From: Nitrospira sp.
Lineage (GTDB): Bacteria > Nitrospirota > Nitrospiria > Nitrospirales > Nitrospiraceae
Reading direction: 5' to 3'
Assembly (NCBI GenBank): GCA_015903945.1
Contig: JABMDL010000011.1
Coordinates: 1-44,739, forward strand
DNA: 44,739 bases
Below are positions 24,487 through 32,029 of the stretch, one piece after another. The notes beneath the pieces were generated by a model. The model saw only the letters and a list, made by a program, of their open reading frames with translations, made no database searches and was not told where the DNA came from. Both the position numbers and the translations under genes were made by a program. The first letter of the stretch is position 1, and every line of letters begins with the position of its first letter.

Positions 24487-25926
24487 TCATGACTTGGTAA
24501 CAGCAACAGCGGAGGGGCGAATGACCCACAGCATGACACAGGCAAAGACGAGGGAACCGGCCGCCGCGAACATCAGGAACCAATCGAGCATGGCGAAGAG
24601 CGCGAAGAGCACCAGCGTCACCGAGAAATCTCGGCTGGCGACATTCTTCAACATAAACTCACCCCAGGCCGCATGTTCCGGCGTTCGCCACCCGCTGGCC
24701 GACTTAATTTTCTGTGCCCGCTCCACCAAGAGAAACGACAACCCGTTCCCCAGCACGGCCACCACCCCGAAGACCAGGGGCTTCCAAGCTCCCGGCTGTC
24801 CGACCTGCGCCGCATAGAGTCCGGCGGCGATGCCGGCGAAGATGGCCATGTGCACGACGTTGTCCATGGCAATATCGAGCCAGGCACCGAACGGCGACTC
24901 CGTAAATGTCAGGCGCGCCACTTCGCCGTCGCAACAGTCGATGACCGCCGCCAGTTGAAACAGCAGCGCCGCGGCGACACCCGCCGCATAGGTCCCCATA
25001 GCAAATCCCCCGGCCGACACGAACCCGATCAGCGAGGCCACGATCGTCACGGCATTGGGCGAGAGCCCGGCGGCAAGAAACAGGCGTGTAAACCAGCGCG
25101 AGAATTTGCGATTGAAATACCGATCGACGAAGCCTTCAGTGTCGCTCTTCAGCGAGGTAAACAGTTTTTTTTCGGCCATGAACACGTCGGCCGGCGTGCT
25201 GACTTCCTGATACCAGGTCCCGCGCTTGTCCTCCGCCGCGATCACGCGCACCCGGCCGTCCACCGCCGCCCGTTCCAGCCAACGGCGGATCGGCGGCCGG
25301 TCCCGTTCCTGCGCCCCCTGGCCCGCCGCGTTCATGAGGCCGGCCGGCAAGACCACCATCTCGGCGGCACGCGGCGCGGAATCATCGAAATGCGGCGGCG
25401 CAAAGGACGTGAACCGATCGGATTGGACCTTCAACCGAAGCCCCCCTGTCGACGGATCCGTGGACTGCCGTGGTGCCGTCTGCGCAACCACAATGGCTTC
25501 GCCGTCCCGCACCTCGTGCCGCAACCGTTCGACCAAGCCCCGCGAGAAGACCGCGTTCACCCCCGTCACCAGCGCGAAGCCACGTACTTCCGCCGCCAAA
25601 AATTCCCACGTTCTTGGATCGTCCAATGGAAACTCCCGGAGCGGCATCCAACGCACAGGAATCGTCAGGCGCGGCCCATGGCCCAAAGCCTGCTTGAACT
25701 GGTCTTCTTCCGGGCCAGCCAATACGATCAATTGGCGGATGCCCGCCCGCTGCAATGTGAATACGGTCCGTTGAAATAGGCCGATCCCGACGACACTGGT
25801 CAATGGTCCCACCGAACTTACTCGATGACCACTCGACCCGCCGAACATACCGACCGAGGGCAGCAGGACGGCTGTGGTCAATCCTGGGATCTCGACTCGC
25901 TTCTTCTGTAGAGCGCTCTCATTCAT
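24487..25926 (-). CDS. Nucleotidyltransferase-like / CDP-alcohol phosphotransferase fusion
   Basis: Protein of 479 residues in two parts. The C-terminal half (about 265-475) is a membrane CDP-alcohol phosphatidyltransferase with the complete motif D330-x2-D333-G334-x2-A337-R338-x8-G347-x3-D351-x3-D355 and about six helices. The N-terminal part (about 15-255) has the layout of a nucleotidyltransferase (MobA/IspD-like) but lacks the Gly-x-Gly-x-Arg loop. The layout resembles archaeal bifunctional inositol-phosphate cytidylyltransferase/DIPP synthases. Next to a PntC-like gene and AEP genes, the likely job is to transfer a CMP-activated phosphonate to an alcohol such as diacylglycerol (PntD-like role). 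It follows the PntC-like gene after 51 nt. Confidence 0.82.
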   Translation of the reverse strand: MNESALQKKRVEIPGLTTAVLLPSVGMFGGSSGHRVSSVGPLTSVVGIGLFQRTVFTLQRAGIRQLIVLAGPEEDQFKQALGHGPRLTIPVRWMPLREFPLDDPRTWEFLAAEVRGFALVTGVNAVFSRGLVERLRHEVRDGEAIVVAQTAPRQSTDPSTGGLRLKVQSDRFTSFAPPHFDDSAPRAAEMVVLPAGLMNAAGQGAQERDRPPIRRWLERAAVDGRVRVIAAEDKRGTWYQEVSTPADVFMAEKKLFTSLKSDTEGFVDRYFNRKFSRWFTRLFLAAGLSPNAVTIVASLIGFVSAGGFAMGTYAAGVAAALLFQLAAVIDCCDGEVARLTFTESPFGAWLDIAMDNVVHMAIFAGIAAGLYAAQVGQPGAWKPLVFGVVAVLGNGLSFLLVERAQKIKSASGWRTPEHAAWGEFMLKNVASRDFSVTLVLFALFAMLDWFLMFAAAGSLVFACVMLWVIRPSAVAVTKS

Positions 25927-25977
25927 CGCAGAACTCTCTGATGCAATCCTCGTCCCACACCCTCGCTCAGGAACTTC

Positions 25978-26697
25978 TCACAATTTCGGCAAAACGTCCA
26001 ATTCCGCCTTCTTCACATCCTCGACGAAATCGATCTCCGTCCAGGGCAGACCCCCGATCTTCTCATGACCGACCTTGACGGTGTGGAAGAATTGCAGCAA
26101 GGCGTCTTCGTACTCCATATTCCACGAGCCCTGGTCGACGTGGGACCGAAGCGACGCCACAAGATGAGGCGTATCGGCATGCCGGACCCGCAGGAATCCC
26201 ACGCCCTCGCCGGCATAATCGTACTGTTCCGGCATCTTCTTCGAGAGGGCGATCACCCGTCCTCCCGCCACCACCACCATACATTCCTCGCCGGTCTGCT
26301 TGACGGTTTCGTCCATCAGCAGTGCATTCTCATGCCGCGACTCCACCAGACGCCGGAGGATATCCCGATGAAACAGCACATCGGCATCCATCACAATCGC
26401 GTCGTCGTCGAGAGCCGTGCGGGCGATCCACAACGACGAAATACTGCCGCGATGAAATTGGTCGTTGACCAAGAAATCCACCCTGACGCCGCAGGCGTCG
26501 CGCGCCACTGCCTCGCGGATCATCTCTTGCCGGTATCCGACGACGATGGTCGCGCGCGTCACGCCGAGCCCGGCCAGCGCCGCCAGGTAGCGGTGCAGCA
26601 ACGACCGGCCGCCGATTTCGATCAGGCACTTGGGCCGATGTTGGGTGATGTCCCAGAGGCGCTTGCCAACACCGGCGGCGAGGATGATGGCTTTCAT
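25978..26697 (-). CDS. PntC-like nucleotidyltransferase (predicted AEP cytidylyltransferase)
   Basis: Protein of 239 residues with an intact signature: LAAGVGKRL at residues 6-14, RPKCL with Lys23, NDQFHRGSISSLWIA near 78-92 and the metal-binding DAD at 104-106. The gene overlaps phnW by 4 nt (ATGA), so it is made together with the transaminase. In phosphonate clusters this family (PntC) makes CMP-AEP from AEP and CTP; choline-phosphate and sugar-phosphate transferases are close relatives, so the substrate is inferred from context. It is the only one of three such domains here that keeps the full catalytic signature. Confidence 0.8.
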   Translation of the reverse strand: MKAIILAAGVGKRLWDITQHRPKCLIEIGGRSLLHRYLAALAGLGVTRATIVVGYRQEMIREAVARDACGVRVDFLVNDQFHRGSISSLWIARTALDDDAIVMDADVLFHRDILRRLVESRHENALLMDETVKQTGEECMVVVAGGRVIALSKKMPEQYDYAGEGVGFLRVRHADTPHLVASLRSHVDQGSWNMEYEDALLQFFHTVKVGHEKIGGLPWTEIDFVEDVKKAELDVLPKL

Positions 26698-27782
26698 GAC
26701 GGCTTACATGCCTGTTCGAATGCGTCGAGAAATCCGGTAAACTGCGCTTCGGTCAGCGCGCCCATATTGGCCACGCGGAAAATCTTGTTTTCCAGATTGC
26801 CCTGGCCGGAGTAGATCACATAGCCCTGCGCTTTCAGCCGGTCGTGCAACGACTGGTAGGACACCCCCTCCGGCAAGTAATACGCCGTGATGGTATTCGA
26901 CTGACGGTCCGGCGGGAGGAGCGCTTTCACGCCCAGCTTGGCCATACGGTCTCGGATGAGCATCGCCATCTTCTTGTACCGTTGTACGCGATTGGCCACG
27001 CCTTCTTCGAGCAGCTCGCTCAGCGCCTCGTCGAACGCGTAGTACACCTGGACCGCCGGCGTGAACGGGATCGTGCCTCGGCCTTCGCTGTCGATATAGT
27101 GCATGAGATGGAGATACCAGGACCGTTTGGGGTACGCCCGCATCCTCTCGACGAACCCCTTGCGCACCAGGACGAAGGACACGCCGGGGAATCCCTGGAT
27201 GCACTTCCCTGCCGTGCCCGTCACCATATAGATGTGCGACTTCGCGATGTCGAGCGTCTCACCCGCCAGGGCGCTGACCGAGTCGAGCACGAAGACGCGA
27301 TTCTGGTTATCGACGATCTCAGCGATCTCATGGACGGGATTGAGCAACCCGGTCGTTGTTTCATGGTGGACCATGCCGACCACGTGCACTTCCTGATGCT
27401 GCCGAAGCGCCAGCAGCAACTTGTCCGGATCGGGCCGCGCCGTCCAGTCATACTTCAATTCGTTCACACCCAGGCGGTGCAACCCGATGATCTGGGACAT
27501 CCGCTCGCCGTACACACCGTTGTTGAGGATGAGCATGCGCCGGCCATGGGGCAAAGATGACAGCAATGCAGCTTCGACGGCGGATGTTCCGGAGCCGGTG
27601 ATGACCACCGCAACGTAGTCCGACTCCGCCCCCGGCACAAAGGCTTTGAGCAGCTTGGTTTGGATGCGATGCAGCAGCTCCGTAAACTCCGACTCACGGT
27701 GGCAGATGTCGGGACGGAGCAGCGCCTGCCGCACACGCTCCGTGACATTGACCGGCCCAGGGTTGAGGAGAATCACATTCAA
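26694..27782 (-). CDS. phnW: 2-Aminoethylphosphonate--pyruvate transaminase (PhnW-like)
   Basis: PLP enzyme of 362 residues, class V aminotransferase fold. Start LLNPGPVNVTERVRQALL, then ITGSGTSAVEAAL near 61-73, HHETTTGLLNPV, the cofactor aspartate in FVLDSVSA (D167) and the PLP lysine in GTAGKCIQG (K193). These features match PhnW/AepZ rather than serine-glyoxylate enzymes, though those are the alternative. PhnW works in both directions; next to PEP mutase and decarboxylase genes it should run toward AEP. It follows the decarboxylase TPP subunit after a 69-bp gap containing a short direct repeat. Confidence 0.87.
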   Translation of the reverse strand: MNVILLNPGPVNVTERVRQALLRPDICHRESEFTELLHRIQTKLLKAFVPGAESDYVAVVITGSGTSAVEAALLSSLPHGRRMLILNNGVYGERMSQIIGLHRLGVNELKYDWTARPDPDKLLLALRQHQEVHVVGMVHHETTTGLLNPVHEIAEIVDNQNRVFVLDSVSALAGETLDIAKSHIYMVTGTAGKCIQGFPGVSFVLVRKGFVERMRAYPKRSWYLHLMHYIDSEGRGTIPFTPAVQVYYAFDEALSELLEEGVANRVQRYKKMAMLIRDRMAKLGVKALLPPDRQSNTITAYYLPEGVSYQSLHDRLKAQGYVIYSGQGNLENKIFRVANMGALTEAQFTGFLDAFEQACKPS

Positions 27783-27846
27783 GCTTTCAGCAATCAGCTT
27801 TCAGCAATCAGCTCTTTCGGACACTGACGGCTGACAGCTGATAGCT
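27782..27846. repeat. Tandem 14-bp repeat and short words
   Basis: AGCTTTCAGCAATC occurs twice back to back without a mismatch (27782-27795 and 27796-27809). Related words follow, including CTGACGGCTGACAGCTGATAG. It fills the gap between the phnW start and the decarboxylase stop, so it is transcribed within the operon. Confidence 0.6.
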
Positions 27847-27851
27847 CATGG

Positions 27852-28430
27852 CTATTTAATCGCGTTCATGAACCGTTTCGTCAGGTCCGGCGGATCGAGC
27901 AGAATCCGTTCCGCCTCCTCTTGGAATTCATTGACCTTGATCAGCAGCATGCTGGGCCCGTCTTTTTTCAACAGGTCTTTGAACTCATACACGAGGTCGT
28001 CGCGATCGAGCACGCGGACGGTGTTCACATAGCCGGCGGCCTTCGCCACTTTCTCCAGCGGCACGACGTTGGAGATCGTCGGTTGGTTCCCGGTCGTCCC
28101 ATACACCTCGTTGTCGAACACGACGTGGATGAAATTTTTCGGCTTCAGCGCGCCGACGGTCGCCAACGTGCCCATGCCCATCAGTACATTGCCGTCGCCG
28201 TCGAACGTGACGACCCGCTTGTTCGGCTTGGCCAACGCCACGCCCAACGCGATGGCCGGTGCGTTGCCCATCGAGCCAATCATGTAAAAGTGCGTCGGCC
28301 GATCGGCGATCTTCTGGGCCTCGCGCGAGGGAAACCCGTTGCACACGATGACCGGCTGATCGGTTAACAGCTCCAGCAGCGCCGCCATCGCTTGTGCCCG
28401 GCTGATCAACGTGCCTTGTTCAGGTCTCAT
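27852..28430 (-). CDS. Phosphonopyruvate decarboxylase, TPP-binding (C-terminal/beta) part
   Basis: Protein of 192 residues equal to the C-terminal half of phosphonopyruvate decarboxylase (AepY/Ppd). It has the thiamine diphosphate motif FDGDGNVLMGMG near residue 87 followed about 25 residues later by VVFDNEVYG, and FYMIGSMGNAPAIALGVALA before it. The N-terminal half is a separate gene upstream. A two-subunit form is known in sulfopyruvate decarboxylase (ComD/ComE), which is the main alternative identity; the PEP mutase and PhnW context favours phosphonopyruvate. I chose the ATG at 28430; an in-frame ATG at 28451 is an alternative. Confidence 0.83.
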   Translation of the reverse strand: MRPEQGTLISRAQAMAALLELLTDQPVIVCNGFPSREAQKIADRPTHFYMIGSMGNAPAIALGVALAKPNKRVVTFDGDGNVLMGMGTLATVGALKPKNFIHVVFDNEVYGTTGNQPTISNVVPLEKVAKAAGYVNTVRVLDRDDLVYEFKDLLKKDGPSMLLIKVNEFQEEAERILLDPPDLTKRFMNAIK

Positions 28431-28445
28431 TCTCCCCTCGCCAAA

Positions 28446-28518
28446 CGTCAACCGTCATACGTTATTCGATCGGACCGGAGCTGAGGGCCCTCTTACGATT
28501 GACGATTGACGGATGACG
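28446..28518. repeat. Short-word repeat tract (GATTGACG-type)
   Basis: ACGTCAACCGTCATACG on one side and ACGATTGACGATTGACGGAT on the other recur within 75 bp, in the 98-bp gap between the two decarboxylase genes. The same words occur at 41396-41472. Confidence 0.5.
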
Positions 28519-28528
28519 CCGTCCCCCG

Positions 28529-29026
28529 TCATGGATGCAGCCCCTTGACGACGCCCTTGGTGATAAACAGCGCGACCGGAATCTGTTGCTTCTTGTAAGT
28601 CTCCGTCACCCACCTGAAATCGTCGGCCGCCGTTTTTTCCGTCAGCGTCCGGTGAGGAATTTTCATCGTGTCGAGAAATTGTGGCATGACTTCACCCATC
28701 ACGAGATGCTCCGGCGCATCCTTCCCGCCTTGGCCCCGCCACGACACGATCAGGATGCAGGGTTGGCGATAAATCACGTTCAGCGAAATCAGCGTATTGA
28801 GCGACGTCCCCAGTCCCGAATTCTGCATCAACACCGCCGGCATCTTGCCTGCCATGTAGGCGCCGGCCGCCATCCCCACCGCCTCATCCTCACGCACTGC
28901 AGGGGTATACAACCGGCGGTTCATCAATTCGGCGATGATGCCCCCCAGGATCGAATCGGGCACACCGGTGAAAAAATTCACCCCCAGGTCTTGGAGCGAC
29001 TGCACGAACACATCACTGTCCATCAT
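28529..29026 (-). CDS. Phosphonopyruvate decarboxylase, PYR (N-terminal/alpha) part
   Basis: Protein of 165 residues equal to the N-terminal half of phosphonopyruvate or sulfopyruvate decarboxylase. FFTGVPDSILGGII near residue 18, VREDEAVGMAAGAYMAG with the cofactor-activating glutamate near 43, and NSGLGTSLNTLISL are conserved. It needs the TPP-binding partner encoded next. The ATG at 29026 has AAGGA about 8 nt upstream; a second ATG follows at once. It is the first gene of the minus-strand phosphonate operon and has a good promoter about 75 bp upstream. Confidence 0.84.
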   Translation of the reverse strand: MMDSDVFVQSLQDLGVNFFTGVPDSILGGIIAELMNRRLYTPAVREDEAVGMAAGAYMAGKMPAVLMQNSGLGTSLNTLISLNVIYRQPCILIVSWRGQGGKDAPEHLVMGEVMPQFLDTMKIPHRTLTEKTAADDFRWVTETYKKQQIPVALFITKGVVKGLHP

Positions 29027-29100
29027 ACTGCGGTTCCTTGCTGCCCTTGCCTCGGTGCTTCTGCATGAGCATGCGGGCCAGGCGGTGAAAAAGACCGCGC

Positions 29101-29130
29101 ATTATATGCCAGGGACTTGTGCTTCATCAA
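29101..29130 (-). promoter_or_regulatory. Promoter of the minus-strand phosphonate operon
   Basis: On the minus strand TTGATG (29130-29125) and a perfect TATAAT (29106-29101) are 18 bp apart. The predicted start is near 29094, giving a leader of about 68 nt with AAGGA before the ATG. Confidence 0.65.
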
Positions 29131-29211
29131 GAAAGCGCGATGAGTTGCCTTCACGGCTTTCACATGGTAGCGTTTGCGACGAATCACCGCGCCGTGTTTC
29201 CGACAAACGCT

Positions 29212-29742
29212 ATGAGACGCTTCCTCTCTCCCTCGTCGTTGATCCGCCTCTGTATGCTCATGATCGGAACAGTGATTGTGGCAGAACCCCTCTGGGCCGT
29301 GTTGATGATGAACGATCCCAAGGGATTCCAGAACATTACCTGGGGAACGCCGCTGACGGCGCGCCAGGATTTGGAAACCGTGCGGTCGGGGACCCACGTC
29401 GCGGAATACCGGCGGAAGACCGAACCGTTGACGTTTGCCGGCGCCGAGATGACGAGCATCCTTTATGTCTCGATCGACGATCAGTTTGCGCGGGTGACGA
29501 TCCGATACCAAGGCGAGCAGGTACATAAGCGGGTGCTCAACTTCCTCGAGGCTCAGTTCGGGCCTCTTCAGCGTGTGCCCGGACAAATGACGCGGGGGCT
29601 CAACCAGCAATACAACTGGCGCGGCTCAGACACTGAAATCAATGTGACGTATCAAGCCGGCACGGAACGCGGATACATCTTCATCGACAGCCGGACACTG
29701 GCACCGCGATTCAATGATGACATCACCGATTCGGCGGATTGA
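29212..29742 (+). CDS. Secreted protein, first of two tandem paralogues
   Basis: I do not recognise the family. It has 176 residues, with a signal peptide of about 30 residues ending near AEPLWA, then a compact domain. NDPKGFQNITWGTPL, ARVTIRYQGE, AQFGPLQRVPGQM and GYIFIDSRTLAPRF each have counterparts in the next gene, showing that the two arose by duplication. There are no cysteines in the mature part. The start at 29212 was chosen for the signal peptide; upstream ATGs at 29119, 29140 and 29164 are possible. No ribosome site is obvious. It lies between the two arms of the phosphonate region. Confidence 0.7.
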   Translation: MRRFLSPSSLIRLCMLMIGTVIVAEPLWAVLMMNDPKGFQNITWGTPLTARQDLETVRSGTHVAEYRRKTEPLTFAGAEMTSILYVSIDDQFARVTIRYQGEQVHKRVLNFLEAQFGPLQRVPGQMTRGLNQQYNWRGSDTEINVTYQAGTERGYIFIDSRTLAPRFNDDITDSAD

Positions 29743-29770
29743 TCCGTCACCCCATCAGCTTCGTGGATGG

Positions 29771-30277
29771 ATGAAGCTTGTCATGGCGGGGCTCGCAGGC
29801 GTCCTGCTGCTTCAGGGATCCCAGGCGCCGGCTGTTCCCATACTCAACGATCCCAATGGATTCGACGGCATCCCGTGGGGAGCAGCACTTTCGGACAAAG
29901 ACCGCTTCGTGAGCATCGAAGATACCGGACGGTTCCAGACCTATGAGTACAAGGACCACCCGCCGATGCTTGGCCCGACGCCAGTCGATTCCGTGCGGTT
30001 GACGGCCTTTCAACACAAGTTCGGCCGAGTCACGGTCCGCTACAGCGGGCATGCCACCCATGACGCGATCCTGGCGTACCTGCAATCCCAGTACGGCCCG
30101 CTCGACCGAACACCGGGACAGATCGCCGTGGGCCCGGTGAAAGTCTACGCCTGGCACGGGTTCCAGACGGAGGTGACCCTGCGATTCGAATCGAGTCTGG
30201 ACCGTGGCATCATCTTCATTGAAAGCGCCATCCTGCGTGAGCGCTGGGGAGAAGACGTTCCCTCAACGGTATTCTGA
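29771..30277 (+). CDS. Secreted protein, second of two tandem paralogues
   Basis: Protein of 168 residues with a clear signal peptide (KLVMAGLAGVLLLQGSQA) and a domain that parallels the preceding gene: NDPNGFDGIPWGAAL, GRVTVRYSGH, SQYGPLDRTPGQI and GIIFIESAILRERW. Function unknown; the mature domain is probably periplasmic. I chose the ATG at 29771, 28 nt after the stop of the first paralogue; an ATG at 29714 would overlap it. The PEP mutase gene starts about 72 bp downstream with its own promoter. Confidence 0.72.
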   Translation: MKLVMAGLAGVLLLQGSQAPAVPILNDPNGFDGIPWGAALSDKDRFVSIEDTGRFQTYEYKDHPPMLGPTPVDSVRLTAFQHKFGRVTVRYSGHATHDAILAYLQSQYGPLDRTPGQIAVGPVKVYAWHGFQTEVTLRFESSLDRGIIFIESAILRERWGEDVPSTVF

Positions 30278-30312
30278 TCGGCTCGCGCCGCCACTTTTTC
30301 GCAAACTTTCCA

Positions 30313-30341
30313 TTGACAACTGTTCGCCGCTTTCGCATGAT
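30313..30341 (+). promoter_or_regulatory. Leaderless-type promoter of the PEP mutase gene
   Basis: TTGACA (30313-30318) and CATGAT (30336-30341) are exactly 17 bp apart, with 8 bases to the ATG at 30350 and no ribosome site. Transcription should start at or beside the start codon. Confidence 0.55.
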
Positions 30342-30349
30342 GGGCCCCT

Positions 30350-32029
30350 ATGACGAACGCCGCGAAGCTCCGGGCCGCCTTAAAGAAACCTGGGGCCATA
30401 AAAATTGTCGGTGCCCACGATGCCCTGAGCGCACGGCTGATCGAGCGCGCAGGCTTCGACGGCATCTGGGCCAGCGGCTTTGCCATTTCGGCCTCGATGA
30501 AATGCATCCCCGACGCCAGCTTCATCGACTCCAGCGAACAACTCGCCGTCGAGCGAAATATCGTCGAGGCGGTGAGCATCCCTGTCATCGCCGACTGCGA
30601 TACCGGCTACGGCAACGCCCTGAATGTCATGCGCACGGTCAACGACCGGGAGCGGGCCGGTGTGGCCGGCATTTGTATCGAAGACAACGTCTATCCCAAA
30701 CGATGCAGTTTCTATGCGGGCGTCCGCCGTGAATTGATCCCGATCGAAGAGCATTGCAGCAAGATCAAGGCGGCCAAGGCCGCGCAGATTTTCCCGGAGT
30801 TCGTGGTCATCGCGAGGACAGAGGCCCTCATCGCGGGGTGGGGTCAGGAGGAAGCGTTACAACGGGCGGAGGCCTACGCCGAGGCGGGAGCCGATGCGGT
30901 CTTGATCCATTCGAAATCGAAGAAATTCGATGAACTTCGGGCCGTCTACAAAGCCTGGTCCGGCCGCGTGCCGCTGGTCGTCGTCCCGACGATTTTCGAC
31001 CAAACCACCGCCGCGGAACTGGAAGAAGCCGGAGCCAAGATCATCATCTATGCCAATCAGCCGGTGCGAGCAGCGATCCGCTCCATGCAGGACGCACTTG
31101 CGCTTATCAAAAGCGATACGCGGCCTGGCGCCGCCAACAACATCATCGTCTCGCTTCCAGAGGTCTACGACATCGTCGGCGTGCCCCAAATGGAACGGGA
31201 TGAGAAAGAGTTCTTGCCGGTCGGTGGGGAAAAGATCACCGCCATCATTGCCGCGGCCGGATTCGAAAAACAACTACTGCCACTGATTGAAGACAAACCG
31301 AAGTGTTTACTTGACATCAAAGGGAAGACGATTCTCGATCGCCAGATCAGCGCACTCAACGAATGCGAGATCAAAGACATTGCATTGGTTCGCGGGTACA
31401 AGAAAGAGGCGATTTCGCTCCCCAATATCCGGTACTACGACAACGACCGGTACGAAAGCACCGGCGAACTCTTTTCCATCTTCTGCGCCGAAAATGAGAT
31501 CAAGGGCCGGACGATCGTCTTGTACGGCGATATTATGTTCGACCAGGCGGTGCTGGAGAAATTGCTGAAGAGCCCGGCCGACATCGCGCTGGTGGTCGAT
31601 CTCGCCTGGCTGGATGAGTCTCGCCGCGACGCGCAACCGGCCCACATTAATCCCGACTTGGTGTCTCTGACCATGCCGCCCAGCACACAGGCCTTGTCGC
31701 GCTTTGTCATGCCGGAGGGCGAGCAGCGGATTGTAAAGATTGGCCAGCAGCTGCCGCATGAACAGGCACACGGCGAGTTCATCGGCATGGCGATGTTTTC
31801 CGAGAAAGGTACGCAGGCTCTCCTCGATGGTTACCGCGCAGCGCAAGAGAAGTATAAATCAACGGGTTTCCATGAAGCCGGCAGCTTCGTCAAGGCCTCC
31901 TTCACTGACATGATCCAGGAACTGATCGACCAGGGCCACACGGTGCAAGCCGTTCCGATTTTCAAAGGCTGGATGGAAGTCGACTCGTTTGAGGAATACC
32001 AGAAAGCCTGGGCCAAGATCCGGCAGTAG
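30350..32029 (+). CDS. aepX: Phosphoenolpyruvate mutase fused to a nucleotidyltransferase-like domain
   Basis: Protein of 559 residues. Residues 1-285 form a PEP mutase/isocitrate lyase-type barrel: SASMKCIPD with D55, the metal-binding ADCDTGYG (D82, D84), and the closely conserved IARTEALIAGWGQEEALQR, AGADAVLIHSK. PEP mutase turns PEP into phosphonopyruvate, the entry to nearly all C-P bond synthesis. The active-site loop reads EDNVYPKRCS (111-120) instead of EDKxxxxxNS: the second-shell Lys is Asn and the catalytic Asn is Cys, while K117 and S120 remain. Residues 296-555 resemble a PntC-type nucleotidyltransferase with DKPKCLL and YGDIMFD, but AAAGFEKQ replaces the Gly-x-Gly-x-Arg loop. 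The neighbours support a mutase. Confidence 0.85.
   Translation: MTNAAKLRAALKKPGAIKIVGAHDALSARLIERAGFDGIWASGFAISASMKCIPDASFIDSSEQLAVERNIVEAVSIPVIADCDTGYGNALNVMRTVNDRERAGVAGICIEDNVYPKRCSFYAGVRRELIPIEEHCSKIKAAKAAQIFPEFVVIARTEALIAGWGQEEALQRAEAYAEAGADAVLIHSKSKKFDELRAVYKAWSGRVPLVVVPTIFDQTTAAELEEAGAKIIIYANQPVRAAIRSMQDALALIKSDTRPGAANNIIVSLPEVYDIVGVPQMERDEKEFLPVGGEKITAIIAAAGFEKQLLPLIEDKPKCLLDIKGKTILDRQISALNECEIKDIALVRGYKKEAISLPNIRYYDNDRYESTGELFSIFCAENEIKGRTIVLYGDIMFDQAVLEKLLKSPADIALVVDLAWLDESRRDAQPAHINPDLVSLTMPPSTQALSRFVMPEGEQRIVKIGQQLPHEQAHGEFIGMAMFSEKGTQALLDGYRAAQEKYKSTGFHEAGSFVKASFTDMIQELIDQGHTVQAVPIFKGWMEVDSFEEYQKAWAKIRQ

Noticed and set aside
24673..25779. A 368-codon open frame on the plus strand opposite the CDP-alcohol phosphotransferase fusion
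   Set aside because: Arg/His/Pro-rich shadow of a gene with an intact catalytic motif.
30349..32029. 2-Methylisocitrate or isocitrate lyase as identity of the PEP mutase gene
   Set aside because: The KRC part of the loop resembles those lyases, but GH is missing, the rest of the barrel follows PEP mutase, and the neighbours are phosphonate genes. Kept as an open alternative in the findings.
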